Positions 1 to 11,046 of a stretch of 64,000 nucleotides of DNA are shown in pieces. The stretch is taken from assembly GCA_036245525.1 (NCBI GenBank), contig BTPG01000006.1, positions 94,443,417 through 94,507,416 of the forward strand, in the 5' to 3' direction. This DNA comes from Semisulcospira habei. Its lineage: Eukaryota; Mollusca; Gastropoda; Semisulcospiridae. The notes beneath the pieces are model-generated. The model saw only the letters and a program-made list of their open reading frames with translations, was not told the DNA's origin and searched no databases. The position numbers and the translations under genes were made by a program. Numbering within the stretch: position 1 is the first letter of the stretch; every line of letters starts with the position of its first letter.

Positions 1-764
1 AGCCAGGTTACAAATTAAAAATATATACTAAAATGGGCTTGGATAGGGCTATTATTTGGTTGAGAGCTGGGGACAGTACAAGGCTTTAGCCAGCCTTGAA
101 GGCCGCTTTCATCGGAACTGCCGTCAGATGGTACGCAGAAGGTTCTCTGTTCTGTCTGATGTGCACAGAGACAAATGAACCTATCAAGAAACATTCATTC
201 CACCGTTACTGCATACTTTCACGAGGATAAATATATTCTTGTTTTTACATCAGACGGATGGCATTCACTGCCTAACAATGTTCGCCCATAACCAAAGACA
301 AAACTCCCCAAGAGGCATAGATCTTCATGAGTTCCGCGCAGAGTGCGGGGGCTTGTGAGAAGCTAAATGTACTGTATGTATCTTGGTGGCTAGTGTTGCC
401 TCTATGCTGCTATGTTTACGCAGCTGGGATGAAATCGCGACCACCGAGCCCAAAACAAAACACCCATGGCTGTCAACACGTGCGATTGGACACCGTCCTG
501 TCCCAGCACTGCTGCGTAGAATAGCCGTAGAATAGCGCTATGCTCATGCTCCCTTTAGGTTCACGGCAGTGCAAACTCGAGTTTGGAGACTGTATACATC
601 CCTTGCAGCAGCAAAGGCTCATGAGAATCGGTGCCTGTTGCAGATGAAAGTTTTGTTTGATAGACTATAGAGATAGGGCAGTTATTTCCTGACCGAGCCG
701 CTTCCTGGCTGGTGACATTGTCTTTAATTACAGTTGGACACCAACTCCTGTCGACTTTATGACG

Positions 765-967
765 TTAACCCCTTCGCTGCCACTGGATGCAGATTGTGTT
801 TTCGAAAGCTTTGTCAGTTCAACGACAGCGATCCCAAGCCCTAAAAAAGACATGAATACAAAGTGGTTTCAGCACGAGGTGCAGATCCTCTTTAGCCCCC
901 GCGGGGCTCAGGATATACCCCCTGTGGCCGTGTGGCGTTCAGTTTTTCTTGTCAATGAAGGGGTTAA
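765..967. mobile_element. TTAA MITE, type C
   Basis: TTAA is present at both ends (765-768 and 964-967). The termini read TTAACCCCTTCGCTG and CAATGAAGGGGTTAA, an inverted repeat. The interior is diverged from the usual C-type hairpin core. Confidence 0.65.
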
Positions 968-1006
968 CAGCAGGGAAAAACACTGATCTCCAGAATACAA
1001 TAGATC

Positions 1007-1098
1007 TTAACCTTTTGGCTGTTGGTAGTGCTTTTTGTCTCCATGATTCCTACAGAAGTCATCCCTACAAAAAGTGCTACTGACACCCAGAGGGTTAA
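1007..1098. mobile_element. TTAA MITE, type B (92 bp)
   Basis: TTAA ends at 1007-1010 and 1095-1098. The left arm, CCTTTTGGCTGTTGGTAG followed by TGCTTTTTGT, pairs with the right arm around a short centre CATGATTCCTACAG. It is almost wholly palindromic. Confidence 0.75.
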
Positions 1099-1174
1099 AG
1101 AACTCTCACCCTGTGGCATGAGGGAAAGACTTGGTTGAGTGGCTGCTTTCTGCTGTGCTTCAAGACGGTCTTGA

Positions 1175-1383
1175 TGGCTTTTAGCCAAAGGTCCCATTTC
1201 TCAAATTTGGAGGTGCTGCCTAAGGACTATGTACCAGTTGTAGGAGATGGCTTGACCTTGGTAATTCAAGGCTAGTGTCAAATTAGCTTGGCGCTTGAAG
1301 GCACCAAGCTGATCTGGCACTAACCTTGAATTGTCATGGTCAAGCCATCTCCTTCTGTAGGGATCCAGGGCTAAAAGGGTTAA
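1175..1383. mobile_element. TTAA MITE, type 1, left end decayed
   Basis: The type 1 core hairpin (GATGGCTTGACC... on the left, GGTCAAGCCATC on the right) spans 1245-1352. The right TTAA is intact at 1380-1383 after GGCTAAAAGGG. The left end reads TTTTAGCCAAAGG, so its TTAA has mutated. Confidence 0.6.
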
Positions 1384-1471
1384 TACCTGTGTTCCTCAGT
1401 GTGATGCTGAGGTTAGTGTTGGCTTTTATTATTGCCTCTATTCTGTCTCTATGGCAATAATTTTGTCTTCA

Positions 1472-1530
1472 TACTCCCAGAACCAAATGACTTCCATACT
1501 ATCAAATGGAAATCATTTAATTCTGGGAGT
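1472..1530. repeat. Imperfect hairpin
   Basis: ACTCCCAGAACCAAATGA pairs imperfectly with TCATTTAATTCTGGGAGT. It abuts the TTAA that opens the next MITE. It is a different family from the TTAACCC elements. Confidence 0.5.
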
Positions 1531-1741
1531 TTAACCCATTACATCCTGAGGCTGATTTTGTAAAATTTGCTTTTTGTCCTGTGAAGGCTACATTACAGAT
1601 TAGAGATAGATAAACTGTTTTAGTTCAAGGGTGGAGCCAGAATAGCTTGGCGCCTGAGGTACCAAGCTATTCTGGCACCACCCTTGAACATTCGGTCAAA
1701 TTTATTTCAAGCAGTGGATGTATCAGAATGATAATGGTTAA
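1531..1741. mobile_element. TTAA MITE, type F (211 bp)
   Basis: TTAA ends at 1531-1534 and 1738-1741. The central palindrome has CAAGGGTGGAGCCAGAATAG on the left and CTATTCTGGCACCACCCTTG on the right. It ends 140 bp before a Ras exon, inside the intron. Confidence 0.75.
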
Positions 1742-1881
1742 GAGGCAATACCCCAGTATTTACGTGGAAAAACTAGGGAAATATCACGTGCATGCATTCA
1801 CACGCACACACGCACCTCCTGTCTGTGTAATCTGATATAATGTGAATAATAGTAAACGTTTAGTTATCATGTTCTTGCCAG

Positions 1882-1984
1882 TGCAATGAGGGACCAGTAC
1901 ATGAGGACAGGGGAAGGCTTTCTCTGTGTGTTTGCTGTCAACAACCTCAAGTCTTTTGAAGACATCAATCAGTACAGAGAACAG
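1882..1984 (+). CDS. ras: Ras exon: switch II end to alpha-3
   Basis: The acceptor is TTCTTGCCAG and the donor is GTGAGT. One base completes a split Ser codon, then [18 protein letters not shown] and the [11 protein letters not shown] helix follow. Confidence 0.95.
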
Positions 1985-2687
1985 GTGAGTGGACACTCCT
2001 GTTGGTGGTGGTTTTTTTTTTTTTTTTTTTTAACCCTTAGGTCGGTAATGTTTTGGATTTTATCGCGATGATTACTGCATGAATCTTCGCAACAAAAACA
2101 GCTACCAGTAGCCAAAAGGTTAACGCCTTGATTGCTACTGAAGATACTCCTCATCTTTTCGGCCAAACGGTATCATCACAAGCAGTCGAAGAGTTGTCCC
2201 CCTTGTGCATACAGCCTACGGTGCTGCAAACATCTTTATTGACAAATGTACTCGCATTGATTGTTGTTGCTAAACAGACAGTGTAATAACGGGTAGTTCA
2301 TAGCAGCTGTCACGCGGCACGGAGAGCTGTAGCTGCAGTGACTGTAACAGTAATTTGTTTAATTCATTCTACCCCAGACACCATAGCAAGATAAGTATCG
2401 ACCATGATAGCTCAAGGGTGATGCCAGAATAGCTTGGCGCCTATGGGCGCCAAGCTATTCTGGCATCACCCTTGAACTATTATGATCGATCCGTGTCCTG
2501 CACTGCAATGCAGTCTTCAGAGGGCAACGGCAAAATTTGGAGATTTCGGTCTTGGGGTAGAATGAGTTCACTGTCAGTTTTCTCAATCTTGTGCAGATAA
2601 AAAGAGTAAAAGATGCAGATGAGGTGCCCATGGTTTGTGAGTATCTCTTTTGTCACTTTCTTAGGCACAGTCTTCGCTCAGCTTATC

Positions 2688-2760
<73 letters not shown>

Positions 2761-5700
2761 CACCCCACCCTCCCCACCTTCACCTTCTTACCACCCTGCC
2801 CCCTTCCCCTCCTGCATACATCGGGCATGGGAACTCTCCTCAGATCTGCTATTTTCAGAGGAAAAAATAGTCATTTTGGTGGGGGGGGGGGGGGGGGGGG
2901 GGGGGGGGCTTTGCCTGCTTGGACACTCCAGCAGGACATTGCCACAAAACCCCTCTAGGTAGGGATTAGGCCTAGTTTGAGATTAACCCATTTAGCCCTG
3001 ACATACATTAGGAAATGGATCGACCGATTATTCAAGGGTAATGCAGATTAATAGTGCCCAACTAATCTGGCACTAGCCTTGAATTGTCATGGTCAATCCA
3101 TCTCCTGCACCAGATACATAGTAAGTGACACCTCCAAAAGTTGGGAAATGTGGCCATGGGGTTAAATGGGTTAACCACTTCAGCAGTTCCCATGCCTGAT
3201 ACATTGCCCATTCAGTCCTAGTATTACAACAAGATAAAGATTAACAGTGACAGTTCAAGGGTGGTGCCAGAACTGCTTAGCAGCTATTGGCACCATGTTA
3301 GCCTGAAATCTCATGAAATATAGTGGTGCTGTGATATTCTGGCACCACCCTTGAACTCTCTCCTGTAGTGTAATGGCTAATGCTGTCTTCTTAGGACCGC
3401 TTATAAATTTGGAGATTACAACCTCAAGGATTTCTAGTGGCGCGAAGCTATTATGGTACCACCCTTGAACTGTCGTGGTCAGTTGATCTTTTGAGTTATA
3501 TTGCAGCTTGGAATTTTTTACCATGGTGTGCAATGTGTTAGCGCAGTGTAAGCCTCTTCTGTTTAAATTTGAAATTATCCCATGAAAGCGGTCTGCAAGG
3601 AATAAGATAACTATGAGAAATTTGGAAATGGTTTGGATTTTTATTAATCTTTGATTTCCTGACAGAATCTTTGTACATGACAGAATCTCTTTATTTTCCA
3701 GATGGGTTTGGTTTTATTGACAAAATCTTGGTTTCTTGGCAAGAATGTTTTTTTTCTGTAAAATAAATCTTGGTTTCTAGAAAGTATTACAAAATCTGAT
3801 AAATACTTCGGTTTCCTTATGCAAATATTGTTTTGCTTGCAGTGGTAGGAAACAAGGTTGACTTGCCAATCCGCAACGTTGAACAGCGACAGGGAAAACA
3901 CATGGCTGAGCTCTACCATATACCCTACGTAGAGACGTCGGCTAAGACGAGGCAGGGAGTGGACGATGCTTTCTACACTCTTGTCAGAGAGATCAGGAAA
4001 TATGTAAGTCCTTATTGTGAGTAGTCAAAGTGCATCATCATCTTTTGTTGAAATAAGATGGTGCCTGTACAAGCCTGGTGGCTTAGGGCCCAGAACCGTC
4101 AAGATGATGATGATACAGCAAAACCTTTTATGATATGAGAGATCACCTGTCTTTAAAGACCATCATTTAGGTGGCGACAGCCTTTAATGACAGGTGAACC
4201 TTTTTACCTTTCAGTGTTTCTCTGGAGAAAATATGTTTTTTTGAAGACCACTTTTCTTGTAAAAAAGGTCATTTAACGCCAGACACTACACCCCAAATAT
4301 GAGCTTTTGTCTGTCTAGAATCTGTTTTAAACTGTTAATGTATTTTGATAGGGTTTGGTGAGCTGAGACCAAAAAAGTGGTTTTTGGGTGTGTACGACTC
4401 TGTTACCATTGTGGTTGTGTTATCCTGTGAGAGCGTGCATGTGTTTATCGTAGGAAACAATCTGATATTTATTTGAGCTATCATGGTTATGTTTCACGTG
4501 CCTTTTTAGTAAGATTTTCTTTTGTTTGTGAGTAGAGCCGATTTCGTTTTGTTAAGTTTAGTCCAGAACGTTCTAGAAGGGTCACACTGTCTAGTGACCT
4601 CGTATGTGTGACGTCTAGTAGTTGGCAACAGTTCGTAACATTTCGCTACATTTTGTTTTTCTGTGCGCGTGAATTGAGCAGCCTTTCTTTTGTTTTGTGA
4701 ATGATCGCAAAATTTCTAGAAGAGTATGTTAGGGGTTACCATGCTTTTATGTGACTTAATTATACATTAGGATTTAGAGCTGAAGTTAGCAGCCAAATTT
4801 TTGTGGTGTTTCTAGAGAATTCTTCCTTTGTCAATATTTATGAGTTTCAGCTGCGTGTTTCATTCTGATTGGTTGCGTTGTATGATTTCCGTAGACGATT
4901 CTGGAATTTGGTAGTATATATAAGGAGGGCGCAGGGAAAGTGTGTTCGTACATTGTCTTGCTTTGTCAGTTGTAGAGACACGCAGTTTATTGGGAGAGAC
5001 ACTGTGTATGAGAAACTTTGTGTCGCAGTGTGGACATTGCAAAAGAGACTTTGTATCAGTATTTGTGCATTTGGAATTGCACTGTGTGGATATCGCATCG
5101 CTGAATTAAATATTGTTGGAACTGTTACTCCAGTATTATCTACATCCTTAAGCCACGTGTGACGGATTGCAGCTGAATGAGGTTTATTTAAAAAGAACCT
5201 TACGTGCGTGCGTCTGGTGTGTTTATCATACTACAACTCCACCACGTAACAGACTCCTCGTTGCCCTGGAAACCAACCAAGATGGCCGCCATATACACAT
5301 TTTAGTACAAATTCAAAGCAATAGATCTCAAACACTACCAAACTTGGAAACAAAGTTCTTTTTTCTGGTGATTCTTTGTCAAAACAACTACATTGTGTCA
5401 GAAGGATTTTATTCTGAAGCTGTTGGGGAAAAAAGTTATTCATGATGAAATACGATACATGAGCTGAAAGAGGGAAAATTTCGATTTTGGGGAATTGAAT
5501 AGCCACAACTTTTTTTTCCCCTTGTGCAATCGCAAAATCCTTCTGACAAAATGCAGCAAAGTGAATAACAATCATAACTGCAAAGTTTGAATGCTGTGCC
5601 TATTCAGGTTTATGAGATCTTTTAAAAGATGAAAAAAAGTGAAAATGAGAAAAACAGAGAATAAGGTAAACATCAACCTTTGTCATAATTCAGCTTTATA

Positions 5701-7177
5701 ATCATCAATATGCGAATTATGCAGTATAAACATATTTCGCATGAGAAAATGAAAAGCAAAAGTTTTCTCAGTCTTGGATATATGCATACTGATGAAGTTT
5801 CTGCAGGTAAAATGTCAAAGGAAACTATCAGGTGCACAAAGTGTCTGCTGTACTTTGCCATTTCAGATACACCTGAGCGATGTGTAAAACCAATTTTTTT
5901 TATCATTTACTGACCAATGCCGACGTCGTGAGCATCTTTCCTCAATTCAAGTTTCTTAGGCGTTGTGGATTTCCCCACCATCCTATCGGCATTTACATTA
6001 TGAGGCTTAGGAATATTTTCGTTCTCTCTCTCTTTACTCGGGTTCGTCTGCTCGAACACATCTCTCTTTGTCTGTTCAACCTCGCAGCTGCTAGCTGAGC
6101 ACCATGCAACTTCTTTGAAGCCGTTGGAGACATTTCCAGCGATTACAACTGATGGACTTTGTGAAATAACTGCTGAAGGGATGTAAAAAGTAGAAAATGC
6201 GTGATCTGAACTAGCAATTCTCGTATTTTAATCGAGTTGTACGCCATGCGTAATGGTACATTGTGGGACGGTCGGAAAACCCAGAGCCTGGCCGGAAAAA
6301 CCCGAAGTCGCCTGGAACACTCGGCGCGCTCTGCTCATTGGTCGGTTTTGCAAAATAGTATTATCTCATTAGCATAGCGTCCGTACAAGGAAATCTCCGG
6401 TCGTTCGTGACGGCAGTTTCACGCCAATAGCTATTTATAGAGCCTTTGTAGCCTTCAACTGGTTTGTGGATGGGAAAGTAGAAATGGAACCGGTTCGAAT
6501 GGACCCAAACATGGCGGCGTTCATCTCTCGCAAAGCGGTGTAGTCAGGGTCCAAACATTTGATGTTTTTGAGCAAAAGACGTCGTGAACGCTTGAAAAAT
6601 TGAGCAGATGCTTCACTTTATTTATTTTTTTACAGCAAATAAAAGGTATTTTTGGATATTTTATGGTTGTGGCCGGATTCTAAGGGGTTCAAACAACCCA
6701 AAAATCCACTCAACCCAAAAACACTAAGGAACACCCAAAATGACTTTTTGGGGTACCGTGTCTGGCCTTAAAACAGGTTCTGCTGTAGAGAATACCACGT
6801 ACGTGTATATGCTGGTCTGAGATTTTGGACTGTAAGATTTTTTTTTACACAGCTAGACATTTTGTGACCATGTAATACAGTTATACTAAAAATTGTCATA
6901 GCATGTGCCTTTAAAACATTATTTTCATTCCTTGGCTGGCCTCAGATTTGGATGTCCTGTTTACTGCAGAGTATACATGCATGTATAGACTACACCTTTC
7001 TTTGTTTCTTTTAACATTCTTGGTTAAAATATATAAATTTTAAATCTTTGTGTGTCTGTGTGCGTGCGTGCGTATGCATGTGTGTGTGTGTGTGTGCAGA
7101 AGGAAAAAAAGGGCAAGAAACATCCTAAGGGCAAGAGGCCACGGAAGGGTAAGGGCGCGTCGTGCGAACTATTATAA
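1882..7177 (+). CDS. ras: Ras GTPase gene, four 3' coding exons (5' part outside window)
   Basis: Small GTP-binding switch protein of the Ras family, acting at the inner plasma membrane upstream of kinase signalling. The exons are 1882-1984, 2597-2636, 3843-4003 and 7100-7177; all junctions are AG/GT and phases match (1, 1, 0). The first exon enters at the residue equivalent to Ser65 (SAMRDQY). The guanine-binding motifs are NKVD (G4) and ETSAK (G5). G4 has Val where human Ras has Cys118. After VREIRKY comes a Lys/Arg-rich tail ending in the CAAX box CELL. A final Leu usually favours geranylgeranylation. The P-loop and switch exons (G1-G3) must lie left of position 1. Its introns are full of hairpin MITEs. 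Identity as Ras rather than Rap or Ral is firm from the YREQIKRVKD block; the paralogue (H/K-like or other) is not resolved. Confidence 0.93.
2030..2123. mobile_element. TTAA MITE, type B
   Basis: TTAA ends at 2030-2033 and 2120-2123. The termini CCCTTAGGTCGGTA and TACCAGTAGCCAAAAGG are partly diverged inverted repeats. A T-run lies directly left. Confidence 0.6.
2359..2569. mobile_element. Hairpin MITE with matched arm variant
   Basis: The ends read TTAATTCATTCTACCCC and GGGGTAGAATGAGTTCA; the right TTAA has decayed. The core palindrome AAGGGTGATGCCAGAATAGC pairs perfectly with GCTATTCTGGCATCACCCTT. The GATGCC/GGCATC variant is present in both arms. The stem runs on through TTGGCGCC. Confidence 0.7.
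2597..2636 (+). CDS. ras: Ras exon: 40-nt micro-exon
   Basis: [13 protein letters not shown] plus one base, between TTGTGCAG and GTGAGT. The last base T joins TG of the next exon to make Leu. The exon ends 54 bp before an (AC)n tract. Confidence 0.92.
2691..2758. repeat. (AC)n microsatellite
   Basis: About 34 AC dinucleotides without interruption. Open frames read through it are artefacts. Confidence 0.98.
2881..2908. repeat. Poly-G run (28)
   Basis: Uninterrupted G run. Its length is probably uncertain in the assembly. Confidence 0.95.
2993..3174. mobile_element. TTAA MITE, type 1 (diverged core)
   Basis: TTAA at 2993-2996 and 3171-3174. The arms TTAACCCATTTAGCCCTGA and TGGGGTTAAATGGGTTAA match. 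The core stem is shortened, with AGATTA-GTGCC changes. Confidence 0.65.
3171..3540. mobile_element. Compound F-type hairpin remnant
   Basis: It shares the TTAA at 3171. Two type F arms (GTTCAAGGGTGGTGCCAGAA near 3252 and a complement near 3342-3357) are followed by a further arm near 3460. This looks like one MITE inserted in another or a partial duplication. Confidence 0.45.
3843..4003 (+). CDS. ras: Ras exon: G4, G5 and alpha-5
   Basis: The acceptor is TTGCTTGCAG and the donor is GTAAGT. It carries [18 protein letters not shown] and the terminal helix VREIRKY, the most conserved part of the visible gene. Confidence 0.96.
4004..7099 (+). other. ras: Ras last intron
   Basis: A 3.1 kb intron. 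It holds the LTR-like stretch at 4416-5163 and otherwise A/T-rich sequence. A GC- and CpG-richer patch at 6240-6560 looks promoter-like but has no gene that I can support. No TTAA hairpin was found here, unlike the other Ras introns. Confidence 0.6.
4416..5163 (+). mobile_element. Possible solo LTR
   Basis: A TATA-like TAGTATATATAAGGAGG at about 4911 is followed by a transcribed-leader-like stretch, then GAATTAAATATTGTTGGAAC and CACGTGTGACG. This layout resembles the U3-R-U5 of a Gypsy-type LTR. I could not place a clean TG...CA boundary or a 4-6 bp target duplication, so the limits are approximate. Confidence 0.3.
7100..7177 (+). CDS. ras: Ras last coding exon: polybasic tail and CAAX
   Basis: The acceptor is TGTGTGTGCAG. 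The 25 codons carry about twelve Lys/Arg residues and end in CELL, then TAA at 7175-7177. The tail fits a Ras hypervariable region: a basic membrane anchor plus one prenylated Cys, with no second palmitoylated Cys next to it. Confidence 0.9.
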   Translation, partial: KEKKGKKHPKGKRPRKGKGASCELL

Positions 7178-7287
7178 CAACATGTCAGGCAGCAGATCCG
7201 CCAGTTTTCCACATCTCTCTCTCACCAGGCTGCGACCCAGTCAGCTTCTGCCGCTGCAATGTCTTTTTTTTTTAAAACTCATGTTCA

Positions 7288-7518
7288 CCTATTTACTTCT
7301 TCACTGCCAGAGGGCTCAAAATTATGTCTTTCAGAACAGGGCAAATTCAAGACGGATTCATCCTATCAACCCAGGAAACATGGATCATCATCATGGATAT
7401 GTCTAGGGTCAGCAAGAGGCAAAGAACCTCATGAGCCCCTGCATCTGCGGGGGCTCGTGAGGTTCTTTGCCTCTTGCAGATGGGTGGTGTTCTCGTTTTT
7501 CTGGCAGTGAAGGGGTTG
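7288..7518. mobile_element. Type C hairpin MITE with matched arm variant
   Basis: The termini are TTCACTGCCAG and CTGGCAGTGAAGGGGTTGA; both TTAA sites have decayed. The core at 7412-7478 reads GCAAGAGGCAAAGAACCTC and pairs with GAGGTTCTTTGCCTCTTGC. Other C copies have GGCATAGATCC here, so both arms changed together. Confidence 0.65.
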
Positions 7519-8394
7519 ATGACTTTGTCAACTTTGGGACAGTTGGGAGGTGCAGGACGTGAGTCGGGCATGATAGTTCAAAGGACAGGCTAGATTAGTT
7601 TGGCACCTTGCCAGGCACCGAGCTAATCTGGTACTGGCTTTGGGAGGCATCAGTGAAGACTGCAGGGCATAGATTACTGGCAGTAACCTTGAACTAAAAT
7701 GGCTGATCCATACGTGGTTGTGTCTCGAAGATGAATCATTAAGACCACTTATGGATCAAGGCTGGCTACTGGTGCGTTGATGGCTCTCAATTTTATGATG
7801 ATTGCAGTCATGTGCCAACTTTATGATTTGCAGGTTTGGTGGAAGTAGTCAGAGTGGCTGTAAACAAAAATGGAAAATCAGCTGAGCTTTGAAATGTGAT
7901 TTTTGTAAGTGAACTTTGTACAGAAGGGCAAAATTGAAAATAGATCCAGATCCGATGTGAAAATTTCAGCAGTGCTTTTGAATGACATGTAGAAGAATGC
8001 CTAAGCATGCAACAAACTTTTTACTAGAATGGTTTTACTCTCTGCATGCCTTTTATCTTTTTTCCTCGAAATATCTGAAGAAGAAAAATTCCTTTGTGAA
8101 AAATTATCTACCCAGGTACTCTTAAGTGTGTTTTAGACCCTGACAATTTCCTCTTTTTAACTTATTTAGAAAGTGGAGACCTTGAGCCAGTCCCACATAG
8201 CAAGAGACAGATTCACATGAGCTCCTGCAGCTGTATTGGCTCATGAGAATCAATGCCAATTGCAGATGTAAGGGTCGAATAAGGTGTCTTTTGAGGTTTG
8301 ATTTGAATGAGCTTTCCATGCTCAGCTGACAGATGAGAAGGCAGAAAAAATAAATTTTGTGACAGATGCCTGTCAATATTTGTGAATATTACCT

Positions 8395-8492
8395 ATTTTA
8401 AAATTCTCTGACTGTCAGTAAAGCGTATTGTCAAGGTGATTCCTGCAGGAATCAGCTTGACAAAAGCACTACTGACAGCCAAAGGCTTAAAG
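8395..8492. mobile_element. Type B hairpin, ends decayed
   Basis: The centre GATTCCTGCAGGAATC is a perfect palindrome flanked by GTCAAG/CTTGAC and CTGTCAGTA/TACTGACAG arms. The right end is CAAAGGCTTAAAG. Confidence 0.6.
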
Positions 8493-8734
8493 GCTGAAGA
8501 ATGATTTCCTCACAACACCATGTGTATTCAAGTACATGTAGTTTATATTGAAAGTGCTTTTGATACATAATTTGTTAATCTGCGGATGTCCAGTGATGCA
8601 TTGTTTTCTGTGTTTATAGGTGATAAAATGCACAGTCTTGAAACTTGATGTGATTGTTTTTACCGCTGATAATAAATCATGAAGGAATTCCCAAAACTTC
8701 TGTGAACATTGTCTTCACAGCCCGGTAGGCTGTT

Positions 8735-8804
8735 TTAACCATCTTGTGCATATAGCCATCGGTACTGTAAACAGTACTGGTGGCTCTGTACATCGGAAGG
8801 TTAA
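8735..8804. mobile_element. TTAA MITE, type D (70 bp)
   Basis: TTAA at 8735-8738 and 8801-8804. The arms GCCATCGGTACTGT and ACAGTACTGGTGGC surround an AA centre. Its right TTAA is also the left TTAA of the next element. Confidence 0.7.
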
Positions 8805-8972
8805 CCCATTTAACTCCACAGCCCAAAATTTTGGTGGTGTCGCCTAACGACTGTGTACCAGTTGCACGAGATGGATCGACTGATAATTTCAGGCGCCAAG
8901 CTAATCTGGCACTACCCTTGAATTATGGTCAAGCCATCTCCTGCTGTAGTGATCCGGGGCCAAAAGGGTTAA
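8801..8972. mobile_element. TTAA MITE, type 1 (left arm deleted)
   Basis: TTAA at 8801-8804 and 8969-8972. The right arm GGCGCCAAGCTAATCTGGCA and the end GGGGCCAAAAGGGTTAA are intact. The left half of the core stem is missing. Confidence 0.65.
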
Positions 8973-9388
8973 GCTGCAGGCCATAAGGTCTAAAATCACA
9001 GACCAGTGCACAATGAACTGTGATGATAGGACCAGGCTTGGTGAACCTGCAGTGTTTGTTTCACTTGATATGCATGGGAAATATTGGTGTGATTTATGAT
9101 TTGCTCAAGACATACATGCATCTAACAGTGAAATGGTGTTTTGTAAAGGTTTTTCATAGCAGCTAGACTGGACATGGAAGTTGATGTATGGTGAATATGA
9201 AATTCTTTTAACAACAAACCTTTGAAAATATTAAATTAACTATTCTTTAGGAAGGGATACTAGCCCTGGAGGCTTAGATATTTTGCCTCAGAAATCACGC
9301 AAATTTTACTGCATAGTCTGTCAGCTGTTCATCAGATGTCTGTCATGCGTTTTTCAGAGTTTTTATAACAAAGATAATACTGTAATGT

Positions 9389-9391
<3 letters not shown>

Positions 9392-9424
<33 letters not shown>

Positions 9425-9449
9425 TTTGGGGGGGGGGGGGGGGGGGGGG
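9392..9449. repeat. Poly-T then poly-G run
   Basis: T32, then GTTT, then G22. The lengths are probably unreliable. Confidence 0.9.
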
Positions 9450-10239
9450 TGGCGTTGCATGTTGCCAGAACTGCACGTCTAAAATGAGATGATGCAGCAG
9501 ACTTATTGTTTTAGGCGCCTGACAGCTGCTAACATTGTGCATGTACACGCACCCTTAAATTTGTGATGAACGAATGACAGTGTTTCGGGTAATGGAGAGA
9601 TTGTGTTTATGCACGTCTGATAACTGTTGCTTTTTTTTTTTTTCCAGGAAAATTCCTTACAAATTGTACACACTTTCTTCACCTCATGTTTGCATTGCTT
9701 GAATGTGTGTGTGACTGCTCACGTACTTGCCAGTGTTAGTCTGCTTTGTTGAAGCGATTAAGAAACTGAAATCTGTGGCTAATTTGTGAGATGATGAATT
9801 TTGATTTAACCCTTGAACTTCCACAGCTTTGTTTAGCATGTAAACATTAATTTTGTCACTTGTGACGCAGTTGTAGACCTACTTGTGATGATTCCCCCCA
9901 TTCCCTCAGTGAGGACATAAATGGAGCTGATCTCTTGGCATGAGGCATGAATTCTCATGAGTCCCTGCAGACTACAAAGACTCGTGAGAATATATACCTT
10001 TTGCAGATGAACATGCCTGGATGAGTGACCGAACTCTTAATTTGGCAATTGTGCCATTTATATTTCTGTTTCATTTCTCTGAACATTAGGGCAAATAAAC
10101 TATGCAGCAGCGGGCCGTGGGAGTTACAGTGGCCATTGGGCCGACTTCGGCCGGATGGCATAGGCCATTGCATTGGATGAAGATCAAGAGCTAGTGACAT
10201 TGATGCGATTAGAATGAGCACATGGAGCCCTTCAGGCGA

Positions 10240-10440
10240 GGTTCTCAAATTTGGGAGCTCTCTTCTAAAGACTGGTACATGCCATTCAGGAGACAGATTG
10301 ACCCTGATAGTTCAAGGGTGATGCCAGTGTAGCTTGGCGCCTCAGGGCGTTGAGCTACTCTGGTGCCACCCTTGAACTATCAGGGTCGATCCCGATCATG
10401 TTGTGTGTGACAGGGCTGACTGGGCTAAAAAGCGACTGCA
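10240..10440. mobile_element. F-type hairpin MITE with matched arm variant
   Basis: The core GACCCTGATAGTTCAAGGGT pairs exactly with ACCCTTGAACTATCAGGGTC. Other copies have CATGATAG here, so the C change is mirrored in both arms. No TTAA remains at the ends. Confidence 0.6.
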
Positions 10441-10861
10441 CTTTAGATAGATCATGTATATTGGTGGATTCCATGTGATACTGATACCCGCCAAAGGGAT
10501 GTCTTGGTGAGAATTTATAACCACTGTATATTTAACATTTCTATTTTCTACAATCAGGTTTTGATGTTATTAGTTTACAAAGTGTTTCCAATATCTTAAT
10601 TTTTTTTTTTTCAGAATTTAGAGTTTTTTCTTGCTGTGGTGACAAAATGAAACATGTCTTAACTCACTGATTGCAGATACGCAGCAAACAAAGTTGCCAT
10701 TCACAAAATGCTGTATATGATGTTAATTTTCATAACATGCTTAATTAATGTTAACCTCATTTGCTGGGTATTGATATTTCAAGTAAAGTCTCAGATGATT
10801 TAATGGGAATTGCTCCAGGCAAGAAAGGGTTAGTAGTTTGCAATGTCTTTATGAACGTTCT

Positions 10862-11046
10862 TTAACCCATTCAGCCATGATGCACTACAGCAGGAGATGG
10901 GTCGGCCATGATAATTCAAGGGTAGTGCCAGATAATCTGGCACTGCCCTTGAATTATCATGGTAGATCCATCTCCTGCGACTGGTGCAGTCATTAGATGA
11001 CGCATCAAAAATTTAAGAAATACAGCCGTCAGGCTGAATGAGTTAA
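10862..11046. mobile_element. TTAA MITE, type 1, short loop
   Basis: TTAA at 10862-10865 and 11043-11046. The core is collapsed to AGTGCCAGATAATCTGGCAC, a deletion centred on the palindrome axis. The outer arms end in TTAACCCATTCAGCC and GGCTGAATGAGTTAA. Confidence 0.75.

Larger units (their letters stand above)
1..1881. other. Ras intron (partial), repeat-filled
   Basis: This is the 3' part of the intron before the first visible Ras exon. No coding exon was recognised. It holds half-decayed C-type hairpin pieces near 305-365 and 605-650 and the MITEs and hairpin listed separately between 765 and 1741. The short open frames here lack homology cues and overlap repeats. Confidence 0.6.

Noticed and set aside
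2591..2962. Open frames of His/Thr and Cys/Val repeats through AC/GT tracts (also 13104-13577)
   Set aside because: They translate microsatellites and homopolymers; no homology and no exon signals.
6240..6560. CpG-richer patch as an internal promoter of the Ras gene
   Set aside because: No TATA, initiator or downstream exon could be supported.
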